Part shown: piece after piece, positions 23,621 through 31,987 of the stretch
How positions within the stretch are numbered: the stretch's first letter is position 1
Layout: the number at the start of each line of letters is the position of its first letter
Assembly: GCF_001940525.2 (NCBI RefSeq)
Contig: NZ_CP019437.1
Coordinates: forward strand, 171,501 to 235,500
Length of the DNA: 64,000 bases
Source of the DNA: Thioclava nitratireducens
Lineage (GTDB): Bacteria; Pseudomonadota; Alphaproteobacteria; Rhodobacterales; Rhodobacteraceae
Direction of reading: 5' to 3'
Notes under the pieces: generated by a model
Seen by the model: only the letters and a program-made list of their open reading frames with translations
Told to the model about the DNA's origin: nothing
Databases searched by the model: none
Program-made: the position numbers and the translations under genes

Positions 23621-25429
23621 ATGAGCGCGAATTTCGGAGCAGCGATCGGGGGTCAGGGGGGCGACGCCTCTCAACCGGAAGAAACCGACAAGGGGGTCTG
23701 GGGAGACGCGAGCATTTCCGATGTGATCGAGATGGACGCGAAACAGGCGATCTCGATGCTAGAGATCGAGGATGGGGCTGACAAGCTCGATCTCGACGCC
23801 CCGGAAGAATTCCCCGGCCCGATCGCCGAAGCCGCCTATTGGGATGATGGCGCGGTCGTCGGTATCCAGGGCCCGGTCGGTTCGGGCAAGACGACGACGA
23901 TGCTGAAGTCGCGCCTGCGCCGCGCCATGTGCATGCCGCGTTCTGTGATCGATGGCCGCCGCCATTACAAGCTCACGATCGTCCGTGCGACCTATCGCCA
24001 GCTCTGGTCGACCACCATTCCGGACTTCCTGAAGGTTTACCCCAAACACCTCGGCGACTGGTCGGGCGGGCGCGGCGGCCCGGTGAGCTTCGTGATGATC
24101 TTCGATGACGGCCTCGACGATCCGCCGCCGCCCGGTCATGAGGGCGAGTGGTCCAACGAGATCTTCTTCACTGTCGAGTTCATGGCCTTTGGGGACGATA
24201 TCCAAGGGTCGATGCGCGGGTTGCAGACCACCGACATGTGGCTGCACGAGATGGACACGAACCCCGTCGACGTGATCGTCAACGGCATCACCCGGATCGG
24301 GCGCTACCCTGGGCAGGCCCATTTCCGGGGCTATTCCGACGAGCTACGCGATTACGGCCAGATGGTCGGCGACTTCAACGCGCCAGAGCCGGATAACTGG
24401 GCGGTGGGCCTCTTCCACGATGAGAAGAAGCGCGCGGAGCTGATGGATCTGATGAATGCCGAGCTGCCTGAAGGGGCGACGGCAATCCAAATCAGCTTCT
24501 ACCGGCAGCCGGGCTATGGCGAAGAAGGTGCAGAGAACCTGCAGAACCTCGGCCCGACCTACTACCAAAAGCAGATCGCGACGATGAAACTGATGGGGCG
24601 CGGCGATCAGATCGACCGCCTCGTCTACAACAAGATCGTCCACACAAAGGCAGGCGAGCCGGTCTTCCAGCGCGAGTTCAGCCGCCGCGTTCACGTCTCG
24701 GACGTGCCGCTGACGCCGTGGCCGGGCGTGCCGCTGCGCGTCGGCCTCGACCAGGGCTTCAAGGGCGCGGCCGTCATCGGCCAGGTGATCACCGAAGGCA
24801 CCGGGCGCAATCAGCGCGTCTTCTGGCAGATCCTCGCGGAGCTGCACTATCCCGACGAGCGCCTGATGGCGCGCACCTTTGGCACGCGACTGGCCGAGCT
24901 GCTGGAGACGCGCTTCCGCACAACGCGCGTCGAGGGCGGCTGGGGCGATATGGCAGGCGAGCATGGCGCGAGCCAGGCAGCCGATGAGAATGCGACGTGG
25001 AACCGCCTTGTCAGCCGCGCGGCCGGCTTCCGCATCCGCCCCCAGCGGATCGGCACCAACCGGATCACCCCGCGCCTCGAGGCGGTGCGTGCCGCGCTTG
25101 AGGCCCCCACCTCGGCCGGGCGCGTCGGCCTGCTGATCGATCCGAGCTGCAAACTGCTGATTGCCGGTTTCGAGGCTCGTTACGTCTGGGCGTTCGAGGT
25201 CAACCAGAAGGGCGACAAGGTGAAGGTGCCAAACAAGGCGCTGACCGAGGCGAACGTCATGGACGCCCTGCAATACCTGCTGCTGAGCCGTGTGCGCGGC
25301 GACGGCACTACCGAACCCAATACCCCGGAAGATCGCGGCCTGATGGGCCACAACGGAGGGCCGTCCCTGTCCGGGGATCGTGGCGGCCTGCAAACCGGGC
25401 ACGACGTGCTCGATCCTTACGGAGAGTGA
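23621..25429 (+). CDS. terL: terminase large subunit
   Basis: A 602-aa packaging motor and nuclease. Walker A is GIQGPVGSGKTTT (about residues 82-93) after a disordered acidic N-terminus; the ATPase continues through VRATYRQLWSTTIPDF and FFTVEFMAFGDD. The nuclease half begins at RVGLDQGFKGAAVIGQV, whose Asp is a metal ligand of the RNase H fold, with further acidic residues (GGWGDMAGEHGASQAADENATW). Length and sequence style fit the podovirus group with the connector gene nearby. ATG at 23621. Confidence 0.88.
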   Translation: MSANFGAAIGGQGGDASQPEETDKGVWGDASISDVIEMDAKQAISMLEIEDGADKLDLDAPEEFPGPIAEAAYWDDGAVVGIQGPVGSGKTTTMLKSRLRRAMCMPRSVIDGRRHYKLTIVRATYRQLWSTTIPDFLKVYPKHLGDWSGGRGGPVSFVMIFDDGLDDPPPPGHEGEWSNEIFFTVEFMAFGDDIQGSMRGLQTTDMWLHEMDTNPVDVIVNGITRIGRYPGQAHFRGYSDELRDYGQMVGDFNAPEPDNWAVGLFHDEKKRAELMDLMNAELPEGATAIQISFYRQPGYGEEGAENLQNLGPTYYQKQIATMKLMGRGDQIDRLVYNKIVHTKAGEPVFQREFSRRVHVSDVPLTPWPGVPLRVGLDQGFKGAAVIGQVITEGTGRNQRVFWQILAELHYPDERLMARTFGTRLAELLETRFRTTRVEGGWGDMAGEHGASQAADENATWNRLVSRAAGFRIRPQRIGTNRITPRLEAVRAALEAPTSAGRVGLLIDPSCKLLIAGFEARYVWAFEVNQKGDKVKVPNKALTEANVMDALQYLLLSRVRGDGTTEPNTPEDRGLMGHNGGPSLSGDRGGLQTGHDVLDPYGE

Positions 25430-25431
25430 AC

Positions 25432-25674
25432 ATGCAGAGCAAAGGCCAATACCGCGTTGGTATTTCCTTCAACCCCTCGAGCGACACGACCGTCGATCTC
25501 ATCAAAGGCATCGCGGCCGAGCTGATCGATCTTATCGAACAGATCCCCAGCGATCACGAAACGGCACAGGGCAACGAAGCAGGGCGTCTCAAAGCCCTGG
25601 CTCAGAACAAGGTCGAGGAGGCCGCGATGTGGGCGGTCAAGGCGCAGACCAAGCCTGCACCGGCGGAGGGCTGA
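25432..25674 (+). CDS. Acb2/Tad1-like small protein, predicted anti-CBASS sponge
   Basis: An 80-aa protein. The pattern is that of the Acb2/Tad1 hairpin family: a short beta start YRVGISFNPSS, a first helix TVDLIKGIAAELIDLIEQI, and the hallmark second helix RLKALAQNKVEEAAMWAVKAQT. Acb2 proteins form hexamers that bind cyclic di- and trinucleotides and so blunt CBASS (and, for some, Thoeris) immunity. It starts three bases after terL (the ATG at 25432 follows the stop), within the late operon. That it works as an anti-CBASS protein here is inference from family resemblance. Confidence 0.65.
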   Translation: MQSKGQYRVGISFNPSSDTTVDLIKGIAAELIDLIEQIPSDHETAQGNEAGRLKALAQNKVEEAAMWAVKAQTKPAPAEG

Positions 25675-25677
25675 TCA

Positions 25678-25944
25678 ATGGCGACCAAGAAAAAGACCGC
25701 GCCCGCCCTCGACCTCGACCGTCTGCGCCGCTTGGCCGACGACATCGAGGCGCTGCACCGCACCCACTTCCTCGATCTCGTCGCCCGCCTCGAGGCCGAA
25801 GAGGGGATGAAGTTCAGCAATCGCGCCCAGGGCAATACCGGCTGCCGCATGGCCGGGCTCTCGGCTGTCAGCACGGCAGGCAAGCACGGCGCGCTGACGA
25901 ACTGGGCCAATGCGGCCCGGCGCGCCCTGAAAGGCGGTGTGTGA
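25678..25944 (+). CDS. hypothetical phage protein
   Basis: An 88-aa protein of unknown function; basic start, a helix LDLDRLRRLADDIEALHRTHFLDLVARLEAEEG, then a Gly/Asn/Arg-rich part (FSNRAQGNTGCRMAG) and a last helix. Three bases after the Acb2-like gene; its stop overlaps the next ATG (TGATG). Confidence 0.6.
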   Translation: MATKKKTAPALDLDRLRRLADDIEALHRTHFLDLVARLEAEEGMKFSNRAQGNTGCRMAGLSAVSTAGKHGALTNWANAARRALKGGV

Positions 25945-26222
25945 TGGCCAAGTTCCGCAAGAAGCCTGTCGTGATCGAAGCTGTCGCGGCGCGCGACCTT
26001 ATCAACGCGTTCGAGTTTGAATGGTCGGCGTTGCCGGAATGGGCAGTCGAAGCCTACGAGCGCGGGATCATCGTCGCGATCACGCAAAGCCATTTTACGA
26101 TCAAGACGCTCGAAGGTGATCACCGCGCCGACGTCGACGACATGGTGATCCGAGGTGTCAAAGGCGAGCTCTATCCCTGCAAGCCGGACATCTTCGCGGC
26201 CACCTATGAGCCCGCTGAATGA
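25944..26222 (+). CDS. small phage protein of the PGDYG-like kind
   Basis: A 92-aa protein beginning MAKFRKKPVVIEAVAA and ending GVKGELYPCKPDIFAATYEPAE, the two ends that define a very common phage protein whose middle places a short beta structure (EGDHRADVDDMVIRG). Its biochemical role is unknown. The gene is coupled to the GNAT-like gene by ATGA. Confidence 0.75.
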   Translation: MAKFRKKPVVIEAVAARDLINAFEFEWSALPEWAVEAYERGIIVAITQSHFTIKTLEGDHRADVDDMVIRGVKGELYPCKPDIFAATYEPAE

Positions 26223-26761
26223 TCCAGGTGCGGCCATACGAAGACTTCGCCGCGCACGCGGTTCTGTCTCGGCTCGATCCGATGGATCAGCTCGAGGCGG
26301 AAGTCGTGCGCGCCGAACGCTCGCCCCCGTTGGCCATCTTCGCAGATTGGCGCGCAGCCAACGCGGCGCGGCTGATCAGCACGGTGCTCCTGACTGACGT
26401 GGGCACGCCCTTCGCGGTCCTCGGTCTTTCCCATACCGGGCAGGCAGGGGTCGCTCAGGCGGCGCTGCTGGCGCGCGATCACACAAAATTCCGCCGTCCA
26501 CTCGCCGAAGCCGCACTGCGGATCCGCAAGGAAATGCCGGTTTTCGCCGAGGAATTCGGCGTGCACCGGATTGAGACGCGCAGCTGGGTCCAGCACCCGA
26601 GCGGCGCGCGTCTCCTGGTGGCTTGCGGGTTTCACCTGGAAGCCACGATGCCGGGCTTCGGCCCGTTGGGCGATCACGCGTTCCACCAGTTCGCCTGGGT
26701 CGCCCCCTACAACACGCCCGCCCCTGAAGCGCCTGACCTGAAAACCAGCGAAAGGACATAA
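26219..26761 (+). CDS. GNAT-like phage protein, T7 gp13-like position
   Basis: A 180-aa protein resembling the acetyltransferase-fold proteins found near the connector in T7-like phages. It has TPFAVLGLSHTG, KEMPVFAEEFGVHRIETRSWVQHPSGARLLVACGFHLEATMPGFGP; the last block matches the 'xARxLxxxGFxxEG' end of GNAT domains. In T7 the comparable protein (gp13) is needed for proper virion assembly. A true acetylation activity is not shown. Confidence 0.65.
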   Translation: MIQVRPYEDFAAHAVLSRLDPMDQLEAEVVRAERSPPLAIFADWRAANAARLISTVLLTDVGTPFAVLGLSHTGQAGVAQAALLARDHTKFRRPLAEAALRIRKEMPVFAEEFGVHRIETRSWVQHPSGARLLVACGFHLEATMPGFGPLGDHAFHQFAWVAPYNTPAPEAPDLKTSERT

Positions 26762-26763
26762 AC

Positions 26764-26949
26764 ATGTGTGGTTTTGGAAGTAAGCCCCGCGTTCCCGCCC
26801 AACGGGTCGCGGCAATGGACAACACCGAGGCGAACCAGCAGGCCGACATCGAGGCCCGCCTGCGTCGGCTGCGCGCCGGGGCCGCGGCGAACGTGCTCAC
26901 CAGCCAGACGGGGATTCCCGCCTCGACGACGATGGGGGGTGCGACCTGA
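26764..26949 (+). CDS. small phage protein before the connector gene
   Basis: A 61-aa protein starting MCGFGSKPRVPAQR; short proteins with an MC-x-SKPK start stand at this place in many podoviruses. The rest is a charged helix (NTEANQQADIEARLRRLRAGAAANVL). The Cys at position 2 is not a proper lipobox. Ends one base into the connector ORF. Confidence 0.6.
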   Translation: MCGFGSKPRVPAQRVAAMDNTEANQQADIEARLRRLRAGAAANVLTSQTGIPASTTMGGAT

Positions 26950-28595
26950 TGAGCGCGCTCTTCACCATCCGGGAAAAGGATCCCGCCGCCCAGACCGCGA
27001 TGCGGCGTTGGGACGAGATGAAATCCGATCGCGCTCGCCACGAGCGCGATTGGGAGGCAATCGCCGAGCTGATCCGGCCGCAGCGCGGCGGCTTCAGCTC
27101 GGACGATCACACGACCCGGGGCACCTCGAAGCCGCTCAGCTCGGCGCCGATCTCGGCCCAGGTGAACTTCTCCTCCGGTCTCTACGGCTCGCTCACCAAC
27201 CCGGCCAACCGCTGGATGGGGCTCGAGACGAACAACCGCGATCTCAACGCCTGGAAGCCCGCCAAGTTGTGGCTCGATGCCGTGACCGATCGCATCCTCG
27301 ACAGCTTCCGGCCCGCCGTGAGCCCGTTCTATGACGCGACGACGCAGGTCTTCTCTGATCTCGCGGCCTTCGGTAACGGAGCGAATTACGACGAGGTCAT
27401 GCTCGACGAGGGCCGGATCCTCGATGTCACCCTGTCGCTGGCTGAGGTCTGCTATGAGATCGATGCCTTTGGGCGGGTGGTCGAGGTGGTGCGCCGCTTC
27501 AAGCTCAAGCCGGCGGCCGCGATGTCCATGTTCAAGGGCAACCTTCCCGCGAAGCTGGTGAAGATGGCCGAGGACGGCTCGGTCGAGAAGATCAATTTCT
27601 ACCAGCATGTGCTGCGCAACGACGACTGGCGCCAACGTGCGCTCGGTGTGAAGGGCAAGCGCTGGATCTCGCGCTATGCCTGCGAGATGGAGCAGACGCT
27701 GCTGCGCGAGAGCGGTTACGACGAGATGCCTTTCCACGCGCCCCGCTGGGATGTGGAGAGCGGCGCGATCTACGGCACCGGGCCCGGCTACATGGCGCTG
27801 CCGGCTGCGCGCGCGCACAACCGGATGGATGACGCGACCATGCGCGCGGCTCAGTTCGCCGCCGATCCGACCATCCTCGCGCCCGATCGGGGCGATTGGC
27901 CGCTCAATGGCCGCGTCCGTCCGGGCAATGTCGTCTATGGCGGGATCGGCATGAACGGCAGCCGAATGCTCGACGTGCTGCAGACCGGCGGAGGGATCAA
28001 TCTCACGCTCGAGGAAAAGCAAGCGAAGATCGACGAGATCCGTGACGCGTTCCACTACACGCTAATGAACCTCGCCGGCCGCACCGGCATGACCGCGACC
28101 GAGGTCATGACGATCAACGAGGAACGCCAGCGCCTCTGGGCCCCCTACCAGGGACGCGTCCAGGGCGAGTATCTCGCCCCCAAGGTGCAGCGGCGCTTCT
28201 CGCTTCTCTGGCGCGCCGGTCAGCTGCCGCCGCCCCCGCCGGAAATGGAAGGCGCAGCTCTCCAGGTGACCTACAAATCGGCGGCAGCTGCAGCGCAGAA
28301 GGCGAGCGAGGGGACCGCCCTGCTGCGGATCCTCGCCGATATCGGGCCGCTGGCACAGGCGAAGCCGCGCTTGCTCGATCGTATCGACGACGACGGGCTT
28401 CTGGAAACGCTGATCGATGCGCGCGGCGCGCCGGGGCGTGCGTTCCGCTCGCGCGATGAGGCCGACCAGCTCGCGCAACAGCGCGCCCAGCAGGAGCAGA
28501 TGGCGCAGGCGATGCAGGCGGCCCAAAGCGGTGCTGGCGTTGCGAAGGATCTGCACCAGGCGGGGATGCTCGATCCCCAAGGAGGTGCGCAGTGA
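26949..28595 (+). CDS. head-to-tail connector (portal) protein
   Basis: A 548-aa protein of the podovirus head-tail connecting family, which forms the dodecameric ring through which DNA passes. It begins with the typical RWDEMKSDRARHERDWEAIAELIRPQRGGF, then LYGSLTNPANRWMGL, and later RTGMTATEVMTINEERQRLWAPYQGRVQGEYLAPKVQR, a conserved clamp region; the C-terminus is Gln-rich (QQRAQQEQMAQAMQAAQ). Its stop overlaps the next gene by GTGA. Confidence 0.9.
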   Translation: MSALFTIREKDPAAQTAMRRWDEMKSDRARHERDWEAIAELIRPQRGGFSSDDHTTRGTSKPLSSAPISAQVNFSSGLYGSLTNPANRWMGLETNNRDLNAWKPAKLWLDAVTDRILDSFRPAVSPFYDATTQVFSDLAAFGNGANYDEVMLDEGRILDVTLSLAEVCYEIDAFGRVVEVVRRFKLKPAAAMSMFKGNLPAKLVKMAEDGSVEKINFYQHVLRNDDWRQRALGVKGKRWISRYACEMEQTLLRESGYDEMPFHAPRWDVESGAIYGTGPGYMALPAARAHNRMDDATMRAAQFAADPTILAPDRGDWPLNGRVRPGNVVYGGIGMNGSRMLDVLQTGGGINLTLEEKQAKIDEIRDAFHYTLMNLAGRTGMTATEVMTINEERQRLWAPYQGRVQGEYLAPKVQRRFSLLWRAGQLPPPPPEMEGAALQVTYKSAAAAAQKASEGTALLRILADIGPLAQAKPRLLDRIDDDGLLETLIDARGAPGRAFRSRDEADQLAQQRAQQEQMAQAMQAAQSGAGVAKDLHQAGMLDPQGGAQ

Positions 28596-28882
28596 TTTCA
28601 CGCCACGAGGCAGAGGCGTGTCGTCGGATTTTCGTGTCCGTGCTGCTGCTCGCGATCCGCGACATGTTCGGACGCAATCCGGACGCGCTTCTCACCAAGC
28701 AGGCGCGCAGCTGGATCGGCACGCGCGATTTCTGCGAGGTCTGCACGCTGGCCGGCTACGACTGGCGCCGGGTCGAGCGGGCTCTGCGCCGCCGTCTCGA
28801 GCAGGCGCGGGGCCTCACAGCAGAGAACCGCCGCGCGGACGTAGCGCTGGTCACCCTCGCAAGCATGGAGATCTCCGCATGA
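28592..28882 (+). CDS. hypothetical phage protein
   Basis: A 96-aa protein with the recurring phage motif WIGTRDFCEVCTLAGYDWRRV near residues 41-61. GTG start overlapping the connector stop. Function unknown. Confidence 0.6.
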   Translation: MISRHEAEACRRIFVSVLLLAIRDMFGRNPDALLTKQARSWIGTRDFCEVCTLAGYDWRRVERALRRRLEQARGLTAENRRADVALVTLASMEISA

Positions 28883-29199
28883 GCTGGCGAATGCAAGCCT
28901 TGATGACCCTCTTCACCCGCCCCCGCGACGCGATCTCGATCGGCCGTCGTTGGCGCGCAGCTGCCCGCGATGTGCCCGGCCTCGAGGGCGACTTGATCGA
29001 GCTCGCCGGGCTTCGGCTGATGCAGCCCCATCAGCGGATCGACGGCGCGCCGGAGCCCGAGGCGATTGGGCCGGAGATGCTCGCCTATCAGCAGGGCAAG
29101 CGCGACCTTGCCCTGCAACTTCTGGCCCTGATGGGCCTCACCCAAACCGAGTTCAACAGCCTTTTCACGGAGGAAAAGCACGATGAAGACCACCGCTAA
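28879..29199 (+). CDS. hypothetical phage protein
   Basis: A 106-aa protein of unknown function between connector and scaffold. A basic start (FTRPRDAISIGRRWRAAARD) is followed by a helical acidic part. The ATG at 28879 overlaps the previous stop; its end overlaps the scaffold gene by 17 bases. Confidence 0.6.
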   Translation: MSWRMQALMTLFTRPRDAISIGRRWRAAARDVPGLEGDLIELAGLRLMQPHQRIDGAPEPEAIGPEMLAYQQGKRDLALQLLALMGLTQTEFNSLFTEEKHDEDHR

Positions 29200-30223
29200 C
29201 TTCCTGTCCTTTCTGCGACTGCGTATGACCTGGGCCCCGGCAGACGATCCGGCGGGAGGCGGCGCGCCGCCCGCCGATCCCCCGGCAGATCCGCCGCCCA
29301 ATGATCCCCCGGCCGATCCGCCCCCGAGCGATCCGCCGAAAGATCCGCCGCCGGCCGCGCCGCCCGCTGACCCGCCGGCTGCGAAATGGTTCGAAGATGA
29401 GAAGATGCTCGACGCCGAGGATCGTGAATGGCTCAAGTCGCGCGGCCTGACCCTCGATGATCCGAAGGAGGCAATCCCGAAGCTGGTGCGCGGTCACCGC
29501 AGCGCCGAAAAGCATATCGGGCGGGGCGTCGACAAGATCCTCGAGAAGCCGGCCGAGGGCGAGAGCTATGCCGACTGGGCGAAAAAGAATGCCGAAGCGC
29601 TCGGCCTGCCGAAAGAGATCGACGGCTACGAAGTCGCGAAGCCCGAGAACTGGGCGAAGGATGCGCCCTGGGATACCGACCTCGAGGCCCAGGCGAAGAA
29701 GATCGCCCACGAGCAAGGCGTGCCGCCGGCCGCGCTCAATCAGTTCGTCGCGCTTTATGCCGGCAAGGTCGCGGCGCTGAGCTCGGATGCCGAGGAAAGC
29801 TACAAGCAGGCCAATGCCAAGATGATGGAGGATCTGCACAGCGAGTACGGCGCGCAGGCTCAGGCGGTCATGGCCAAGGCGCAGCAGGTCGCAAGCTTCG
29901 CGGCCGAGAAGATCGGGCTCGACCAGGAAAGCCTCGAGGCGGTGATCGGGCGGTTGAGCAAGGATATGGGCGATGCGCAGACGATCCGGTTCATGAACGT
30001 CTTCGCCGAGGCGATCGGCGAGGATAGCGGGATCGGCCTGGGCAAGGGCGCCAGCAGCGGCCTGACCGGAAGCCGCTCGGACGCGCAGGCAGCGCTCTCG
30101 GACTTCATGAAGGCGGACGGTGAATGGGCGAAGGCGTCGGCGGCCGGCGATCGTGCAACGATCGAACGGCTGCGTCCGAAGTTCGACCAGCTGACGAAGG
30201 CTGTGGCCAGCTTCAGCAAGTGA
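29183..30223 (+). CDS. capsid scaffolding protein
   Basis: A 346-aa protein directly before the capsid gene. Residues 23-67 are a low-complexity run of Asp-Pro-Pro repeats (ADPPADPPPNDPP...), the rest is charged and helical with few aromatic residues (EESYKQANAKMMEDLHSEYGAQAQAVMAKAQQVAS). This composition and place fit the internal scaffold that shapes the procapsid and then leaves. A terminator follows, so it closes the connector transcript. Confidence 0.75.
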   Translation: MKTTANFLSFLRLRMTWAPADDPAGGGAPPADPPADPPPNDPPADPPPSDPPKDPPPAAPPADPPAAKWFEDEKMLDAEDREWLKSRGLTLDDPKEAIPKLVRGHRSAEKHIGRGVDKILEKPAEGESYADWAKKNAEALGLPKEIDGYEVAKPENWAKDAPWDTDLEAQAKKIAHEQGVPPAALNQFVALYAGKVAALSSDAEESYKQANAKMMEDLHSEYGAQAQAVMAKAQQVASFAAEKIGLDQESLEAVIGRLSKDMGDAQTIRFMNVFAEAIGEDSGIGLGKGASSGLTGSRSDAQAALSDFMKADGEWAKASAAGDRATIERLRPKFDQLTKAVASFSK

Positions 30224-30251
30224 TCAGCTGACCGATCGAGAAATGAGAAGT

Positions 30252-30281
30252 GCCGCGCCGGACTGAGCGCGGCGCTTTTTT
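30252..30281 (+). terminator. intrinsic terminator between scaffold and capsid genes
   Basis: GCCGCGC and GCGCGGC (30252-30258, 30267-30273) around an 8-nt loop, then a run of six T. The 200 bases after it hold no gene; a promoter for the capsid genes is expected there but I cannot fix one. Confidence 0.8.
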
Positions 30282-30486
30282 CGTTTCCCGCCGAAATTAT
30301 CGCTTGAAGTATTTCGCTTTCGTGGGACGATTTAGGGCGACGGGCACCCCGAGCCACTAGATCGGGTCCAGATGACCGCCGGAAAGCCGGCCGCCCAGGC
30401 GAGCGTATCGTCGAGGCAGGGTCCGGCATCCGGGCACCCCTTCCGAGAACTCACACAACATCGTCAGTTTTCACACGGAGGGGATC

Positions 30487-31419
30487 ATGTCCCTGGAAGT
30501 TACGCAGCACCACAAGCTGCAATACGCGGCCTCGGTCCAGATGGTCGCGCAGCAAACCAAGAACCCGTTTCAGAGCGCAGTGACCCCGGCCCCGGCCTCG
30601 GGCGAAGCTCAGTCGGTTTCCGACCTGCTCGATGCCGTCGAATATTCGCGCGGCAAAGAGAAGTCGCGCCGCAACCCCGAAAACCCGGTCACCGGCTCGC
30701 GCCGCTGGGCCGTTCTGCCCGAACCGGTTGAGACCGGGCAGTACATCACCAAGGAAGACAAGTTCCGCACCGCGACCGATCCGACCTCGAGCTACGTTCG
30801 CGCCCACACCATGGCCGTGAACCGTGGCCGCGCCGACCTGATCCTAGGCATCTCCAAGGGCGACAACGGCAAGTTCTCGGTGACCGAAGGAGGCGTCCTG
30901 GGGATCGCGCGCGAGGGCAAGACCCCGGGCACCGGCACCGCACTGCCGGCCAGCCAGTATCTCGCCAATGGCGGAACCGGCCTCGAACTCGCGAAGCTCA
31001 TAACCGCCGTCGAAATGCTGAACCTCGCGGACTTCGGCCTCGAGGACAACATGGACGAGTTGTTCTGCGCGATCACGCCGAAGCAGAAAACCGACCTGCT
31101 GAACATCGCAGCCGCGTCGAAGGTCAACCTCAACGCGTTCCAGATCCAGCAGCTGGAGACCGGCAAGCCCACGACCCTGATGGGGATCACCTGGATCTTC
31201 ACCAACCGGCTCCCCCTCAAGAGCGGTACGGCTGATATCCGTCTGAACCCGGTTTGGGCGAAGTCGAACATCATCGAGGCGGAATGGCAGGCGGTGAAGG
31301 GCGAGATGTGGAACGACACCGCGGCCAAGAACCTGCCCTACGCCTATGTCAGCTCCTACACCGACGTGGTGCGGGCGCAGGACAAGGGCGTCGTGGTCAT
31401 CGAGAGCAAGGAAGCCTGA
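30487..31419 (+). CDS. major capsid protein
   Basis: A 310-aa protein placed after scaffold and terminator and before the decoration and tail genes. It has no signal or membrane segment. It includes EVTQHHKLQYAASVQMVAQQTKNPF at the start and the ENPVTGSRRW and DKFRTATDPTSSYVRAHTMAVNRGRADLILGISKGDNG blocks seen in capsid proteins of this podovirus group. A very strong ribosome site (GGAGGGG, six bases before ATG) suits the most abundant virion protein. The HK97 fold is expected but not shown. Confidence 0.8.
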   Translation: MSLEVTQHHKLQYAASVQMVAQQTKNPFQSAVTPAPASGEAQSVSDLLDAVEYSRGKEKSRRNPENPVTGSRRWAVLPEPVETGQYITKEDKFRTATDPTSSYVRAHTMAVNRGRADLILGISKGDNGKFSVTEGGVLGIAREGKTPGTGTALPASQYLANGGTGLELAKLITAVEMLNLADFGLEDNMDELFCAITPKQKTDLLNIAAASKVNLNAFQIQQLETGKPTTLMGITWIFTNRLPLKSGTADIRLNPVWAKSNIIEAEWQAVKGEMWNDTAAKNLPYAYVSSYTDVVRAQDKGVVVIESKEA

Positions 31420-31425
31420 TCGGCC

Positions 31426-31444
31426 GGGCCGGATGATCCGGCCC
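31426..31444 (+). other. tight hairpin after the capsid gene
   Basis: GGGCCGGAT and ATCCGGCCC form 9-bp arms around a single central base, seven bases after the capsid stop. No T-run follows, so it may protect or process the mRNA rather than end it. Confidence 0.5.
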
Positions 31445-31478
31445 CGCTGACGCATTCCATCTGACAGGAGGGCCCGAC

Positions 31479-31937
31479 ATGGCCGTTGTTAAAGTCAAAT
31501 CCAACCTGGTCGGCGATTACGCCGCCAACACCCAACCCGCCGATCCCGAGCTGGTGGCCGGCCGTCCGATCGTGGCGACCGGATCGGTGGACAATGCCGC
31601 CTCCGATAACGCCGGCTCGATGTATCACCTCGCCGACATCCCGGCCTATGCGATCCTCGACAGCCGCACCGCATTCGATGTCGAGAACTGGGGCTTTGCC
31701 ACCGTGAATATCGGCACGGAGGACGACGCGACTGCGCTCACGACCGTGCTGAAGTCCGCCGGCAATACTGTGAGCCCGGTCGCATTTGGCGATGCCAACC
31801 ACGGCTTGCCGCTCTGGCAAGTTCTGGGCCTCGCGGCCGAGCCCGCCTCGGGCGTGATCTCGCTCTACGCCCACGGGCCCGCCGATGCGACCGGCGCGGG
31901 CTCGATGCCTTTCGAGATCCACTACCGCGCGCGCTGA
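31479..31937 (+). CDS. probable capsid decoration/stabilising protein
   Basis: A 152-aa beta-rich protein (VNIGTEDDATALTTVLKSAGNTVSPVAFGD, GVISLYAHGP) next to the capsid gene, with a strong ribosome site AGGAGG. Small proteins at this site usually cap or stabilise the head. No specific family is recognised. Confidence 0.55.
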   Translation: MAVVKVKSNLVGDYAANTQPADPELVAGRPIVATGSVDNAASDNAGSMYHLADIPAYAILDSRTAFDVENWGFATVNIGTEDDATALTTVLKSAGNTVSPVAFGDANHGLPLWQVLGLAAEPASGVISLYAHGPADATGAGSMPFEIHYRAR

Positions 31938-31944
31938 CGCCTCC

Positions 31945-31968
31945 GCCCGGGCCGATCTCGGCCCGGGC
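31945..31968 (+). other. tight hairpin after the decoration gene
   Basis: GCCCGGGCCGA and TCGGCCCGGGC are perfect 11-bp arms with two bases between them, again without a T-run. Second such hairpin in the head transcript. Confidence 0.5.
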
Positions 31969-31987
31969 CTGACTTCCGGAGGTACGT

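Noticed and set aside
26376-28055. 559-aa minus-strand frame
   Set aside because: Antisense to the GNAT-like and connector genes; no ribosome site or domain.
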